Of a DNA stretch of 60,749 nt, positions 44,635 through 54,781 are shown in pieces. Every line of letters begins with the position of its first letter. Positions within the stretch are counted from its first letter, which is position 1. The notes beneath the pieces were generated by a model. It was not told where the DNA came from. It searched no databases and saw nothing but the letters and a program-made list of their open reading frames with translations. The position numbers and the translations under genes are program-made. The stretch is from Acidobacteriota bacterium (GTDB lineage Bacteria; Acidobacteriota; Terriglobia; Terriglobales; Acidobacteriaceae): NCBI GenBank assembly GCA_021780075.1, contig JAJXZL010000016.1, positions 1 to 60,749 on the forward strand, given 5' to 3'.

Positions 44635-45783
44635 GTGACGACGGGGTCCGCAAAACGGGATTTCTCGATCTATCTTAGGCGTGAGCCTGTCCTGCTGGCC
44701 TTACTCTTCGGATTGGCGGTCCTGGCTTTTCTAGCCGTCGGCGCGTTGTCCCGCATTTTTCACGCGCAGCAGGATGCCCTTGCGATACGGTGGTCTACAC
44801 GCGGCGCCGCGGACCTGAAGTTGCAGCATTTTGAGAGCGCGGCCACCGAGTTCCGCACTGCGCTGCTCTATTCGCGCGGCAACTTCTCCTATGAACTTGG
44901 CTTGGCGCAGGCGCTAATTGGTCAAAAGCGCATCAGTGAGGCGGACGCTTATCTGATTAACCTCTGGGGCCGACGGCCTGAGAATGGGCTCGTCAATCTG
45001 GAACTGGCTCGCACCGCAGCAGGCAGAGGGGATACGGAGCAGGCCCTTCGTTACTATCACAATGCAATTTACGCGCCCTGGCCCGGCGATCAGGAAGCGC
45101 AGGAGCGCAATGCGCGGCTTGAGCTCATCAACTATTTGCTCGGGATCAATGCCAGGACGCAGGCGCAGTCGGAGATGATTTCTCTCGCAGCCAATCTGGA
45201 AGACGACCCCACGCAGCAGACCAATCTCGGCGCGCTCTTCATGCGGGCCAAGGACTACGAGCACGGGCTTGCCGCGTACCGTCGCGCACTCAGCATCGCC
45301 CCTCATGATCCTGCGGCCCTGGCTGGCGCCGGCCTTGCAGCCTACGAACTCGGCAGATATCCAATGGCCCAGAGATATCTGCAGCATGCGGTCGAAGACG
45401 CGCCCGGTGACACGGCGAGCGCTGCCCTGCTCAGGATCACGGAACTTGTTTTGCAAATGGATCCCTTCCGCAGGCAGATCCGCGTCGCTCAGCGCGATCG
45501 CAGTGCCTTGGATGCCTTTGCTGTGGCCGGCAAACGGCTCAAGTCCTGCCCACATGCTGCCGCTTCCTTGGCGCCCGCAAAATCTCGTGAGGATCTGCAG
45601 GCCGAGTGGGGGAAGATGAAGCCGCAGATGACCGAGCGAGGTTTCCGGAATAATCCAGATCTCGTCAACACCGCCATGGAGCTTGTTTTCAAGATAGAAC
45701 GCACAAGCAACCAGGGATGCCAGGCTCCAACAGATGCTGATGTGGCACTGCTCTTGATCGCAAAACTACATGAGGGGAGCTGA
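44635..45783 (+). CDS. TPR-repeat membrane-anchored protein
   Basis: A 382-residue protein with one TM helix (about 18-38, VLLALLFGLAVLAFLAVGAL) followed by tetratricopeptide-like helix pairs over about 45-270 (WSTRGAADLKLQHFESAATEF, YELGLAQALIGQKRISEADAYL, NLGALFMRAKDYEHGLAAYRRAL and others). It has no signal for catalysis and probably acts as a scaffold at the membrane. GTG start at 44635 after GGAGAAAGA. Its last 14 bases overlap the ClC gene, pointing to a co-translated pair; 253 bases before it (44382-44634) show nothing further. Partners unknown. Confidence 0.72.
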   Translation: MTTGSAKRDFSIYLRREPVLLALLFGLAVLAFLAVGALSRIFHAQQDALAIRWSTRGAADLKLQHFESAATEFRTALLYSRGNFSYELGLAQALIGQKRISEADAYLINLWGRRPENGLVNLELARTAAGRGDTEQALRYYHNAIYAPWPGDQEAQERNARLELINYLLGINARTQAQSEMISLAANLEDDPTQQTNLGALFMRAKDYEHGLAAYRRALSIAPHDPAALAGAGLAAYELGRYPMAQRYLQHAVEDAPGDTASAALLRITELVLQMDPFRRQIRVAQRDRSALDAFAVAGKRLKSCPHAAASLAPAKSREDLQAEWGKMKPQMTERGFRNNPDLVNTAMELVFKIERTSNQGCQAPTDADVALLLIAKLHEGS

Positions 45784-47560
45784 GGTGGATTCGTTATCTG
45801 ATTCCCAAACCGCAAGCATTGTGGAAGACGCAAAGAACGCATCGGCAACACCCGATGTCAATCTCTCGCCTGCGTCCGTGCTGCGGTCCATTTTCCGGGA
45901 AGAGCGATTCTTTCTCATCCTCTCCGTCTTCATCGGAATATTTTCCGGGCTTGCTGTCGTTTGTTTTCGTTTTCTCATTGACTGGTTCCGCATCTACCTG
46001 CTTGGTTCAGGCGCGGTCCTGTCGCCGTGGCGCATCATCCTGGCGCCCACGCTTGCCGGACTGGTCATCGCAGTCCTCGTGATTCACTTCTTTCCTCAAT
46101 CGCGTGGCAGCGGCGTCAACCAGACCAAGGCTGCGCTGTATATCTACAACGGCTACCTCCCGCTCCGTACGGCGATTGGCAAGTTCTTCACTGCATCGCT
46201 GGCCATCGGCTCAGGACACTCGCTTGGCCCCGAAGACCCATCGCTACAGATCGGCGCAACATTGGCCTCGGCGCTGGGTCAGCGCATGCGCCTCTCCCGC
46301 GATCGCATGCGGCTCATCGCCCCGGTCGGCGCGGCTGCCGGCCTGGCTGCTGCCTTCAATGCGCCAATCTCTGCCGTGCTGTTTGTCATTGAGGAAGTGA
46401 TCGGCCGCTGGACCGCCGGCATCCTCGGCTCCGTCGTGCTCTCTGCGGTTTCCAGTGTCGTCGTCATGCGCTGGTTTCTCGGGTCGGAATCCCTCTTCCG
46501 CATTCCCCCGGTCGAGTTGCGGCGTCCCTCTGAGCTGATTGCCTATGCCATCCTCGGCATCATCGGCGGACTTGCCTCGGTTGCCTTTGCCAGTGGCATT
46601 GGTTCGCTGCGTCCGCGCTGCAAGGCACTGCCCCAATGGACGCAGTACTTCCAGCCCGCCATTGCCGGTCTGCTTATCGGCGTCATCGCCCTGCTCGGCG
46701 GCCCGCAGGTCATGGGTGCTGGGTACGAATACATCGATGAGGCCATGCACGGACAGTTCACCTGGCAGTTCCTTGCCATTCTGGCAGGGCTCAAGATTAT
46801 TGCAACTCTGCTGTCTTTCGTTAGCGGAACGCCCGGTGGCATGTTCGCGCCCACGCTCTTCATCGGAGCCATGCTCGGCGCGGCCGTCGGCGGCGCCGAG
46901 CATGCCCTTCTGCCGCATCTCCACTGGTCGCCCGGCACCTATGCCCTTGTCGGCATGGGCGTGCTCTTCGCCGGATTCCTGCGCGCGCCCATGACCTCCG
47001 TCTTCATGGTGCTTGAGGTCAGCGGCAACTACACCATCATCGTCCCCGTCATCATCGCCAACACATTTGCTTACGTGATTTCGCGCGCTCTCCAGCCCGC
47101 GGCCATCTTTGACGTGCTCACCCGCCAGGATGGCCTGGAACTACCCTCCATGGAAGAGCAGCGCGAGGAAAACATTCTGCGCGTGGAAGACGCCATGCAG
47201 CCCGCATCCGCGCCGGTTCTCAACCACGACGACAGCGTCGAAAAGGCCGCGCGCGTTCTCAAAAAGGGCAAACAGAACGTTGTCCTCGTCCGTCTGCAAC
47301 CCGGCGGCTGGGGCGGCATCACTCGTGAAAAAGTTGAAAATCTGGTCAGGCAAGGGAAGAGCAGCGAATTGCTCGGCATTCTTCTGGAGGACCAGCACAT
47401 TCCCTCCCTGCACCCCGATCAGCCGCTCGACATGGCTCTTCGCTACGTGGACCGCTGGCCCCTCGTGCCCGTCGTCAACCGCGCCAACCTGCGCAAGCTT
47501 GAGGGTGTCATCTCCCAACGCGATGTGCTCGAGCGTTACCGCGACTTCGGCGGGGAGTAG
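45770..47560 (+). CDS. ClC family chloride channel/antiporter with C-terminal CBS domains
   Basis: A 596-residue ClC with about 12 TM helices and two CBS-type domains at the C-terminus (about 455-590: EDAMQPASAPVLNHDD, then VEGVISQRDVLERY-like ends). Selectivity motifs: GSGVN at 113-117 (usual GSGIP), SGHSLGPEDPS with the gating Glu E155 (usual GREGP), and GTPGGMFAP (usual GxFxP). The gating Glu is kept, so proton coupling is possible, but the substitutions around it are unusual. The CBS pair would sense nucleotides. It overlaps the end of the TPR gene. Some bacterial ClCs serve in acid or fluoride resistance; this one is not assignable. Confidence 0.9.
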   Translation: MRGAEVDSLSDSQTASIVEDAKNASATPDVNLSPASVLRSIFREERFFLILSVFIGIFSGLAVVCFRFLIDWFRIYLLGSGAVLSPWRIILAPTLAGLVIAVLVIHFFPQSRGSGVNQTKAALYIYNGYLPLRTAIGKFFTASLAIGSGHSLGPEDPSLQIGATLASALGQRMRLSRDRMRLIAPVGAAAGLAAAFNAPISAVLFVIEEVIGRWTAGILGSVVLSAVSSVVVMRWFLGSESLFRIPPVELRRPSELIAYAILGIIGGLASVAFASGIGSLRPRCKALPQWTQYFQPAIAGLLIGVIALLGGPQVMGAGYEYIDEAMHGQFTWQFLAILAGLKIIATLLSFVSGTPGGMFAPTLFIGAMLGAAVGGAEHALLPHLHWSPGTYALVGMGVLFAGFLRAPMTSVFMVLEVSGNYTIIVPVIIANTFAYVISRALQPAAIFDVLTRQDGLELPSMEEQREENILRVEDAMQPASAPVLNHDDSVEKAARVLKKGKQNVVLVRLQPGGWGGITREKVENLVRQGKSSELLGILLEDQHIPSLHPDQPLDMALRYVDRWPLVPVVNRANLRKLEGVISQRDVLERYRDFGGE

Positions 47561-47605
47561 ACACTGCTCCCGCCACTCGACCCGTCCGCACGTTATCGCT
47601 GCGGT

Positions 47606-48706
47606 TTATCGCTTCGGCTCGGTCTCGCGCATAAACTCCGCCAGATAGTCCTTCCACACCGAGGCTTTCGTATGCGTGCCATGTCCCACGGTCTGGTCCG
47701 TGATGGGCAGCAGAATAAACCGCGCGTGCGGCATGCGCTTCACCATCTGTTGCGCAATACCCAGCTCCGGCGGGTTGATGAAGTCATCCGCAGAGTTGAT
47801 CCACAGCACCGGCGTAGTAATGTGTTCCAGTCGCGGCTCTGGGTTGTAATTCCGGCTGGCGTTCACGTAGTAGATAAAGTCGTTTGCATCGGTGCTCGCC
47901 ATCGTCCGCGCAAGGTAGCGATCGACATACTGCTCAGCAAGCTCTCGCGTGGGCGCATGGTTCTGCATCTGCAACGGGCTTGACCCCATGATGAGCAACA
48001 TTTCGTTCGCGGTGCGCAGGCCCTGCTGCGGCTCGGTCTCGTACTCGCCGCCCATCCAAGCCGGATCAAGTTTGATGGCTTGGATCGCCATGTACCGCAT
48101 CATCCGGTTGCGTCCCGCAAGCTCCACCGGCAGGCAGGCAAAGGGAGCCAGTGCGTCTGCAAAGCCGGGATAGGTCTCGCCCCACACAAACGACTGCATG
48201 CAACCCATCGACGTGCCCAGTACAAGGCGCAGATGATCCACGTGCATCGCGTCCAGCATCAGCCGCTGGCTGCGTACCATGTCGTCGTAGTCATACGCAG
48301 GAAAACGCATGCGCAGTCCGTCAGACGGCTTCGAGCTTTGCCCATGTCCAATATCGTCCGGCAGAATGATGAAGTAGTTCTGAATATCAAGAACGCCGCC
48401 GGGAACAAACAGCACATCGGAGAAGATGGGATTCAACAGCGTGTGCGCGTTGCCTCCCGTGCCGTGCAGCAGCAGGATGGCGTTGTCCGTGTGGCCGGCC
48501 GCGTCGCGATGCGGCCGGCCCAGCGTCAGATAGTGCAGCCGCAGTTGCGGCAGCGTCTCGCCCGTACCAAAGCGAAAATTGTCGAGCACAACCGTGCCAT
48601 CCACGGCAGGCCACACATGAGCCGCGGGCGCTGTGGGAGTCTGACCGGGAGCGCTCAGCCCGCAAAGCAGCAGAGCCACCGCAGTCAGCGTGGTGCAGAA
48701 GGGCAT
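47606..48706 (-). CDS. exported MetX-like alpha/beta hydrolase
   Basis: A 366-residue protein with a signal peptide (about 1-22, LTAVALLLCGLSAPGQ). The fold is the homoserine-acetyltransferase (MetX) type: HGTGGNAHTL oxyanion loop, nucleophile S166 in LGTSMGCMQ, an acid in NSADDF (D307 or D308) and H342 in GHGTHT. MetX itself is cytosolic and has GGSMGGMQ, so an exported version is more likely a hydrolase of a peptide or ester. Substrate unknown. It is convergent with the ClC gene, the intergenic gap being 45 bases. Confidence 0.78.
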   Translation of the reverse strand: MPFCTTLTAVALLLCGLSAPGQTPTAPAAHVWPAVDGTVVLDNFRFGTGETLPQLRLHYLTLGRPHRDAAGHTDNAILLLHGTGGNAHTLLNPIFSDVLFVPGGVLDIQNYFIILPDDIGHGQSSKPSDGLRMRFPAYDYDDMVRSQRLMLDAMHVDHLRLVLGTSMGCMQSFVWGETYPGFADALAPFACLPVELAGRNRMMRYMAIQAIKLDPAWMGGEYETEPQQGLRTANEMLLIMGSSPLQMQNHAPTRELAEQYVDRYLARTMASTDANDFIYYVNASRNYNPEPRLEHITTPVLWINSADDFINPPELGIAQQMVKRMPHARFILLPITDQTVGHGTHTKASVWKDYLAEFMRETEPKR

Positions 48707-48829
48707 CCATTACCTCCGAAATACTCGCCTTGAGCCTACCCGAGCCTAACCCGCAGTGCAAACCTTTCCGCGACAGTCATGTGGACCGCGCCAGCACGTT
48801 GCAGGGCACTGCAAAGGCCTCATCAGTCG

Positions 48830-48859
48830 TTCCATAGTCACCGGCCTGCGCGTTAAAAT
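48830..48859 (+). promoter_or_regulatory. candidate promoter of acnA
   Basis: TTCCAT (48830-48835), 18 bases, TAAAAT (48854-48859), giving a leader of about 235 bases before the acnA ATG at 49100. The rest of 48707-49099 shows no gene I can support. Confidence 0.45.
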
Positions 48860-49099
48860 AGTGGGCGTAGACAATGCGCAGCCACTCTGCCATTTCCGCC
48901 ATGCACCACCTCAAGCGCTTTCGCCGTGGCCGCCCCGACCGTGGACGCCGCCACCCCAGCTGAGTAAGCTATCCCGTTGCAGTCTTCCGGTTTGTGCTGC
49001 GCGCCATTGTGCGCCGGCCAGCGGGCCCTCGATCGCTGGAACCCGCAATCTGATTTGCAAGAGTCAATCCGCACCGATGCGGATAGAAAGGTCTCCCCG

Positions 49100-51874
49100 A
49101 TGAATAGTTTTGCCAGCCGTGCCAAGCTGTCCTCCGGCAACCGCTCCTACACCATCTATCGCCTGCCCGCGCTTGCCGCGTGCGGCTTTAACCTGAGCCG
49201 CCTGCCCTTCAGCCTCAAAATCCTGCTTGAGAACCTGCTCCGCCGCGAAGATGGCGTGAATGTCTCCGCCTCCGACATCGAGTTCCTCGCCAACTGGGAC
49301 GCCAAAGCCGAGCCCAGCCGCGAAATCGCATACATGCCCGCCCGCGTCCTCATGCAGGACTTCACCGGCGTCCCTGCCGTGGTTGACCTCGGCGCCATGC
49401 GCGACGCCATCAAGACCCTCGGCGGTGACCCCGAGCGCGTCAACCCGCTCGTGCCCGCCGAGCTAGTCATCGACCACTCCGTTCAGGTGGACGAATTCGG
49501 CACCCCCGGCGCATACGATGCCAACGCGCTCCTGGAGTTCCAGCGCAACCGCGAGCGCTACGCCTTCCTCAAATGGGGCCAGACAGCCTTCCGCAACTTC
49601 TCCGCCGTTCCCCCCGGCATGGGCATCTGCCACCAGGTCAATCTCGAGTACCTCGCCCGCGTTGTCTTCACAACAGAAATCAACGGCGAGCAGGTCGCGT
49701 ACCCTGACACCCTCGTCGGCACCGATTCCCACACCACCATGATTAACGGTCTCGGCGTTCTCGGCTGGGGCGTCGGCGGCATCGAGGCTGAGGCGGCCAT
49801 GCTCGGCCAGCCTGTCTCCATGCTCGTGCCGCAGGTCGTTGGCTACAAGCTCACCGGCAAGCTCCGCGAAGGTGCCACCGCCACTGACCTCGTCCTCACC
49901 GTCACCCAGGCCCTGCGCAAGCTCGGCGTTGTTGGTAAATTCGTGGAATTTTATGGGGAAGGCATAACGCAGCTCCCTCTCGCCGACCGCGCCACCATCA
50001 GCAACATGGCTCCCGAGTACGGTGCAACCTGCGGCATCTTCCCCGTTGACGTCGAAACCCTCCGCTACCTTCGCCTCACCGGCCGCAGTGAAGAGCAGAT
50101 TGCCCTCGTCGAGGCCTACTACAAGGAGCAGGGACTCTTCCACACCGCCAGCTCGCCCGAGGCCGAATACACCCAGACACTTGAACTCGATCTCGCCACC
50201 GTCGAGCCCAGCGTTGCCGGCCCCAAGCGCCCGCAGGACCGCGTCCTGCTCAAGGACGCTGCCACGAGCTTCGCGCAGCAGTTGCCCTCGCTTCTTGCGC
50301 CAACAGCCAAGCCGCTCGGCACCCGCACCGCTGCCGCCTGGGAGCGCAAGGCTGTCGCCGACACGGCCGTTGCGGAGAAGTCGCCCGTTCACCTGACCAC
50401 CACAGTGAAAGAGCGCTTCGGCGTCGATCCCGACACCTATCTTGACCACGGCTCGGTCGTCATCGCCGCCATCACCAGTTGCACCAACACATCCAACCCC
50501 TCCGTCATGATCGCCGCCGGTCTGCTTGCCAAAAAAGCAGTCGAAAAAGGTCTCTCCGTCCCCCCGTGGGTCAAGACCTCGCTCGCGCCCGGCTCCCGCG
50601 TTGTCACCGACTACTACGCCAAGGCCGGCCTTTTGCCCTATCTTGAAAAGCTGCGCTTCAACGTCGTCGGCTACGGTTGCACCACCTGCATCGGCAACTC
50701 CGGCCCGCTGCCCACCGATGTCTCAAAGAGCATCGACGAGCACGGCCTCGTCGCCGTCAGCGTGCTCAGCGGCAACCGCAACTTCGAGGGCCGCGTCAAC
50801 CTCGATGTGCGCGCCAACTACCTCATGAGCCCGCCGCTCGTCGTGGCCTACGCGCTTGCCGGCAAAATCGGTCACAACTTTGACGCGGACCCGCTCGGCA
50901 AAGACCCGTCCGGCAATCCCGTCTTCCTCAAGGACATCTGGCCCACCCAGAAGGAAGTCGCCGACGCCATCGAACTTGGCCTCAGCAGCGAGATCTTCCG
51001 CAAGGAGTACGCCACCGTCAGCCTCGGCGACGCCAACTGGCAGGGCCTCAGCTTCCCCACCGGCGACGTCTACCAGTGGGAGCCGGACTCCACCTACATC
51101 CGCAAGGCGCCCTACTTCGACGGCATGGCCAAAACCCCCGCGCCCGTCACGGACATCCTAGGCGCGCGCGTACTCGCCGTGCTGGGCGACTCTGTCACAA
51201 CCGACCACATCTCACCCGCCGGCAACATCAAAACCAACGGCCCGGCAGGGAAGTATCTCTCCGAGCACGGCGTCAAGCCCGCAGACTTCAACAGCTACGG
51301 CTCGCGCCGTGGCAACCATGAAGTCATGGTGCGCGGCACCTTCGCCAACGTGCGCCTGCGCAACAAGCTTGCGCCCGGCACCGAGGGCGGCGTCACCCGC
51401 CTGCTGCCCGAGGGCGAGCAGATGTCCATCTTCGACGCCAGCGTGAGGTACGCCGAGCGCAATGTGCCGCTCGTCATTCTCGCAGGCAAGGAGTACGGCT
51501 CCGGTTCCTCGCGCGACTGGGCTGCCAAGGGACCAAAACTGCTCGGCGTCCGTGCCGTTATCGCTGAGAGCTTCGAGCGCATTCATCGCTCCAACCTCGT
51601 CGGCATGGGCATCCTGCCTCTGCAATTTGAAGCAGGTCAGAACGTCGAGTCGCTCGGCCTCACAGGCGAAGAGGTCTATGACTTCCCCGGTCTCACCGAA
51701 CTGCTCAAGGCAAAATTCGCCGGAGGCCGCACCCTCAAAGTAAAGGCCACAGCCGCCGACGGCACCGTCAAGTACTTCAACGCCCGCGTCCGCATCGACA
51801 CCCCGCAGGAGATCGAGTATTTCGAGCACGGCGGCATCCTGCAATACGTCCTGCGCCAGTTGGCTGCGAAATAG
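49100..51874 (+). CDS. acnA: aconitate hydratase A
   Basis: A 924-residue aconitase interconverting citrate and isocitrate in the TCA cycle. The [4Fe-4S] ligands are C461 (ITSCTNTS) and C527, C530 ([13 protein letters not shown]). [41 protein letters not shown] and the C-terminal swivelling domain ([29 protein letters not shown]) are present. The start at 49100 ([10 protein letters not shown]) follows GAAAGG; the frame is open further to 48977. It is monocistronic, with a strong bidirectional terminator shared with pyk. Confidence 0.96.
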   Translation: MNSFASRAKLSSGNRSYTIYRLPALAACGFNLSRLPFSLKILLENLLRREDGVNVSASDIEFLANWDAKAEPSREIAYMPARVLMQDFTGVPAVVDLGAMRDAIKTLGGDPERVNPLVPAELVIDHSVQVDEFGTPGAYDANALLEFQRNRERYAFLKWGQTAFRNFSAVPPGMGICHQVNLEYLARVVFTTEINGEQVAYPDTLVGTDSHTTMINGLGVLGWGVGGIEAEAAMLGQPVSMLVPQVVGYKLTGKLREGATATDLVLTVTQALRKLGVVGKFVEFYGEGITQLPLADRATISNMAPEYGATCGIFPVDVETLRYLRLTGRSEEQIALVEAYYKEQGLFHTASSPEAEYTQTLELDLATVEPSVAGPKRPQDRVLLKDAATSFAQQLPSLLAPTAKPLGTRTAAAWERKAVADTAVAEKSPVHLTTTVKERFGVDPDTYLDHGSVVIAAITSCTNTSNPSVMIAAGLLAKKAVEKGLSVPPWVKTSLAPGSRVVTDYYAKAGLLPYLEKLRFNVVGYGCTTCIGNSGPLPTDVSKSIDEHGLVAVSVLSGNRNFEGRVNLDVRANYLMSPPLVVAYALAGKIGHNFDADPLGKDPSGNPVFLKDIWPTQKEVADAIELGLSSEIFRKEYATVSLGDANWQGLSFPTGDVYQWEPDSTYIRKAPYFDGMAKTPAPVTDILGARVLAVLGDSVTTDHISPAGNIKTNGPAGKYLSEHGVKPADFNSYGSRRGNHEVMVRGTFANVRLRNKLAPGTEGGVTRLLPEGEQMSIFDASVRYAERNVPLVILAGKEYGSGSSRDWAAKGPKLLGVRAVIAESFERIHRSNLVGMGILPLQFEAGQNVESLGLTGEEVYDFPGLTELLKAKFAGGRTLKVKATAADGTVKYFNARVRIDTPQEIEYFEHGGILQYVLRQLAAK

Positions 51875-51899
51875 CTCATCCTGCAAAAGCAAGCACAAC

Positions 51900-51931
51900 A
51901 AAAACGCCACTCCTATAAGAGTGGCGTTTTT
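51900..51931. terminator. bidirectional terminator (acnA / pyk)
   Basis: AAAAACGCCACTC and GAGTGGCGTTTTT form a perfect 13-bp stem around CTATAA, with A and T runs at either foot. Confidence 0.92.
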
Positions 51932-51957
51932 GCTGCAAGTTTTCAGTTTTAGCTGTA

Positions 51958-53565
51958 CTACTTGCGCCGCGCGGGCTTAGCCGCCTTCGCTGTTTTGGTG
52001 ACGGGACGCTTCGCCTTGGCAGGAGCGGCAACAGGCATCGGCGCAGGGGGTGGAACAACGATCTCTTCCTGATGCGGCGCGGCCAGAAAGCGCGAACCCT
52101 CCTGTGCTTGTTCACCCATTACGTGCAACCGCAGGAAGTTCGTCGACCCGGACTTCGTACGTGTGCCGGCCACAATCGCGATGACCTCGCGGTTCTTCAC
52201 GTAGCCGTGTTGTTCCAGCAGGCTCTCGGCCACTTCCACCAGAGCCTCGGTCGTGGTGACCTTGGGGCAGCGGACGGGCGTGGTGCCCCACAGCAGGTTC
52301 AGCCGATTGATGGTGACATCAATCGGGCTCAGCGCAAAAATCGGTGTGGCGGGGTGGTACTTTGACAGTTGCCGTGCCGTGGACCCGGTCTCAGTGAACA
52401 GCGCAATTCCGCGTAGATCCAGATCGTCCACAGCATGGGCCGTTGCTTCGCAGATGGTCTCGGCAATGGAGAGCCTGCTATGCCGTGGCAGCCGCGTGGA
52501 AAAATTCTGCTGCTTCATGTGGCGCTCGGATTCACTGATGATGCGGGCCATCATCGCCACCGCGCCAACAGGATACTTGCCCACGGCCGACTCGCCCGAG
52601 AGCATCACCGCATCCGTGCCGTCATAGACCGCATTGGCTACGTCGGAGACCTCCGCGCGCGTGGGCCGCGGATTTTCAATCATCGACTCCAGCATCTGCG
52701 TCGCCGTGATCACCGGCTTGCGATACTCGGCCGCGCGGCGGATGATGTGCTTCTGGAATGCAGGCACCTTCTCCGGCGGAACCTCGACGCCCAGGTCGCC
52801 GCGAGCCACCATGATGCCATCGGCTGCCTGCAGAATGCTGTCAAGATGCTCAATGGCCTGCGGCTTTTCCAGCTTGGCGATAATCCACGTCTCGCCGCCG
52901 TACGCTGAAACGCGGTTGCGCACCAGGCGAACGTCCTCTGCCGTGCGCACAAAGGAAACGGCAATCGCATCCACGCCATTCTTGATGGCAAACTCAAGAT
53001 CTTCGGCGTCCTTCTCTGTCAGCGATGGCACGCGCACCGGAATGCCCGGAAGATTGATGCCCTTATTCTCGCCCAGCATGCCGCCGTTGATTACTTCGCA
53101 CACCACGTCGGCACCGTCCACTTCATGCACGCGCAACTCGATGAGGCCATCAGAGAGCAGAATGCGAGAGCCCTGCTCCACATTTTCCGCCAGCGTCTTA
53201 AATGTGGTGCCCACCAGCGCTGCCGTTCCCGGAACGTCGCGCGGCGTGATGGTCAGCCTATTCCCGGCTTTCAGCAGCACAGCCTGGTGATCCTTCAGTT
53301 TGGATGTGCGAATCTTCGGCCCCTGCAGGTCGCCCAGGATGCAGAGAGGCTTCCGCTCCTCGCGGCTTACCTTGCGGATCATCTGGATCAGCGCCAGCTT
53401 CTCCTCGTGCGTGCCATGGGAAAAATTCAGACGGACGACATCCACACCCGCGCGGACAAGCTCACGGAAAACGGGTTCGGTGTTGGAAGCCGGGCCGAGG
53501 GTGGCAACAATCTTTGCGCGGCGTTGAATGGGGGCTTCGGTCGGGCTTGGTTCAGCAAACAGCAT
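51958..53565 (-). CDS. pyk: pyruvate kinase
   Basis: A 535-residue enzyme making pyruvate and ATP from phosphoenolpyruvate and ADP in glycolysis. KIVATLGPAS and RLNFSHGTHEEK form the N-terminal catalytic part, GDLQGPKIRTSKL starts the beta-barrel B domain, and AKLEKPQAIEHLDSI and MVARGDLGVEVPPE contain the catalytic/metal residues; ATQMLESMIENPRPTRAEV is the pyruvate kinase active-site signature. After the usual end it has about 55 extra residues rich in Pro, Ala and Lys (PAKAKRPVTKTAKAAKPARR), an unusual tail of unknown purpose. Start at MLFAEPSPTE. Confidence 0.95.
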   Translation of the reverse strand: MLFAEPSPTEAPIQRRAKIVATLGPASNTEPVFRELVRAGVDVVRLNFSHGTHEEKLALIQMIRKVSREERKPLCILGDLQGPKIRTSKLKDHQAVLLKAGNRLTITPRDVPGTAALVGTTFKTLAENVEQGSRILLSDGLIELRVHEVDGADVVCEVINGGMLGENKGINLPGIPVRVPSLTEKDAEDLEFAIKNGVDAIAVSFVRTAEDVRLVRNRVSAYGGETWIIAKLEKPQAIEHLDSILQAADGIMVARGDLGVEVPPEKVPAFQKHIIRRAAEYRKPVITATQMLESMIENPRPTRAEVSDVANAVYDGTDAVMLSGESAVGKYPVGAVAMMARIISESERHMKQQNFSTRLPRHSRLSIAETICEATAHAVDDLDLRGIALFTETGSTARQLSKYHPATPIFALSPIDVTINRLNLLWGTTPVRCPKVTTTEALVEVAESLLEQHGYVKNREVIAIVAGTRTKSGSTNFLRLHVMGEQAQEGSRFLAAPHQEEIVVPPPAPMPVAAPAKAKRPVTKTAKAAKPARRK

Positions 53566-53703
53566 GCAGAAAACTCCAGAACGGGCTTGGTTAAGTGGTG
53601 GGGTTCAAAAGAGCGCGGCCCGCTTTATTGTACACGGAGGGGTGGGCGCGCAGACCCCCTGTTCATGATGCATTGCGGCACATGGAATGGTCGGTGCGTG
53701 GCA

Positions 53704-54591
53704 TCACAGACTGGATGAAGGCGCTTCGACAGTTTCCTCGAAGGCATCCCGCTCCCTGCGCTCTCTGAAGAGCACGCCATTCAGCTCCGCGCCGAGCAGC
53801 GCGCTGAACGAGGTGATATAAAGCCACACCAGCGTTGCGATGCCCGCGCCGAACGAGCCGTAAAACATCGAGTAGTCGGCAATCCGCGTTACATACAAGC
53901 CGAAAGCGAGGGTGGCCGGAAACCAGAGAAACGTAGTGGCGATGGCGCCGGGCATCACCCACGCCCAGTGCTCTGTGCGCTTGGTGCCAAAGTGATACAA
54001 GGCGCCGAGCACTGCAACGCTGGTCAGCAGTGCGATGGCCCATCGCACCAGTCTCCAGAAGATGATGACCATGTGGCGCAACTCATGGTCCGAGTTGACG
54101 ATCATCCATGCTTCGATCTGGCGGCCAAAGACAAGCAGCAGTGTCGCCAGCGCCAGCGGAACCAGCACAATCGGCACCAGAAGCAGTGCGCGCAGCCTTC
54201 GCTGCCACAGGTCCCAGTCACTGCGCGGCAGGCGGTAGGCTCGGCGAAATCCCTCCATGAACGACAGCATCATGCCAATGCCACCGAAGATGCTGATGCC
54301 GGTGGCGGAAATGAGCAGTTGTGCCGATCGCATGCGGCTTGCCTGCAACGAAGCCTGCAGCAGCGACAGGGCATCTGCGGGCAGAAACTGCTCAAATGCC
54401 GCGCGAATCTCTCCCATCAGCGTCGTGCCCTCGGGCACCGCTGCCAGCAGTGTCGTCAGCAGCACCAGAGCTGGAAACATCATCAGCATGCCCGAATACG
54501 CCGTGGCCTTGGCCGTGTTCAGCACATCGTGCTCGAGGGCCAGCCAGAGAGCTTTCCGGAAATGCATGGCAAAGCGCTTCATACAGTTCAA
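53704..54591 (-). CDS. YihY/BrkB family inner-membrane protein
   Basis: A 295-residue protein with six TM helices and the family pattern: NTAKATAYSGMLMMFPALVL at the start, a GGIGMMLSFMEGFRRAYRLPR segment, then MPGAIATTFLWFPATLAFGLYV and YGSFGAGIATLVWLYITSFSALLGAELN at the end. BrkB/YihY proteins were once taken for RNase BN; their function is unclear. Start at 54591 or at MKRFAMHF three codons later. No partner nearby. Confidence 0.85.
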   Translation of the reverse strand: MNCMKRFAMHFRKALWLALEHDVLNTAKATAYSGMLMMFPALVLLTTLLAAVPEGTTLMGEIRAAFEQFLPADALSLLQASLQASRMRSAQLLISATGISIFGGIGMMLSFMEGFRRAYRLPRSDWDLWQRRLRALLLVPIVLVPLALATLLLVFGRQIEAWMIVNSDHELRHMVIIFWRLVRWAIALLTSVAVLGALYHFGTKRTEHWAWVMPGAIATTFLWFPATLAFGLYVTRIADYSMFYGSFGAGIATLVWLYITSFSALLGAELNGVLFRERRERDAFEETVEAPSSSL

Positions 54592-54781
54592 ATGAAAGAG
54601 TAGAGCATTTCGGGTGTTTCAGGTGAGCAGGGTAGCCTTTCAGTAAGCCGTTGCCAGACGAATCTCTGCGCAACGTGGGGTACAACAAAAGCGGCGGAAC
54701 TGATTTCATGCAGATTTCATTTGCGCAGCATATATCCCTTCATGGAAGTCTACGAATCAAACGGTTTATCATTGCGAAGTC

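Noticed and set aside
48901..48963. 20-codon ORF (MHHLKRFRRGRPDRGRRHPS) in the acnA leader
   Set aside because: No ribosome binding site and a composition expected by chance in GC-rich DNA; possible leader peptide but unsupported.
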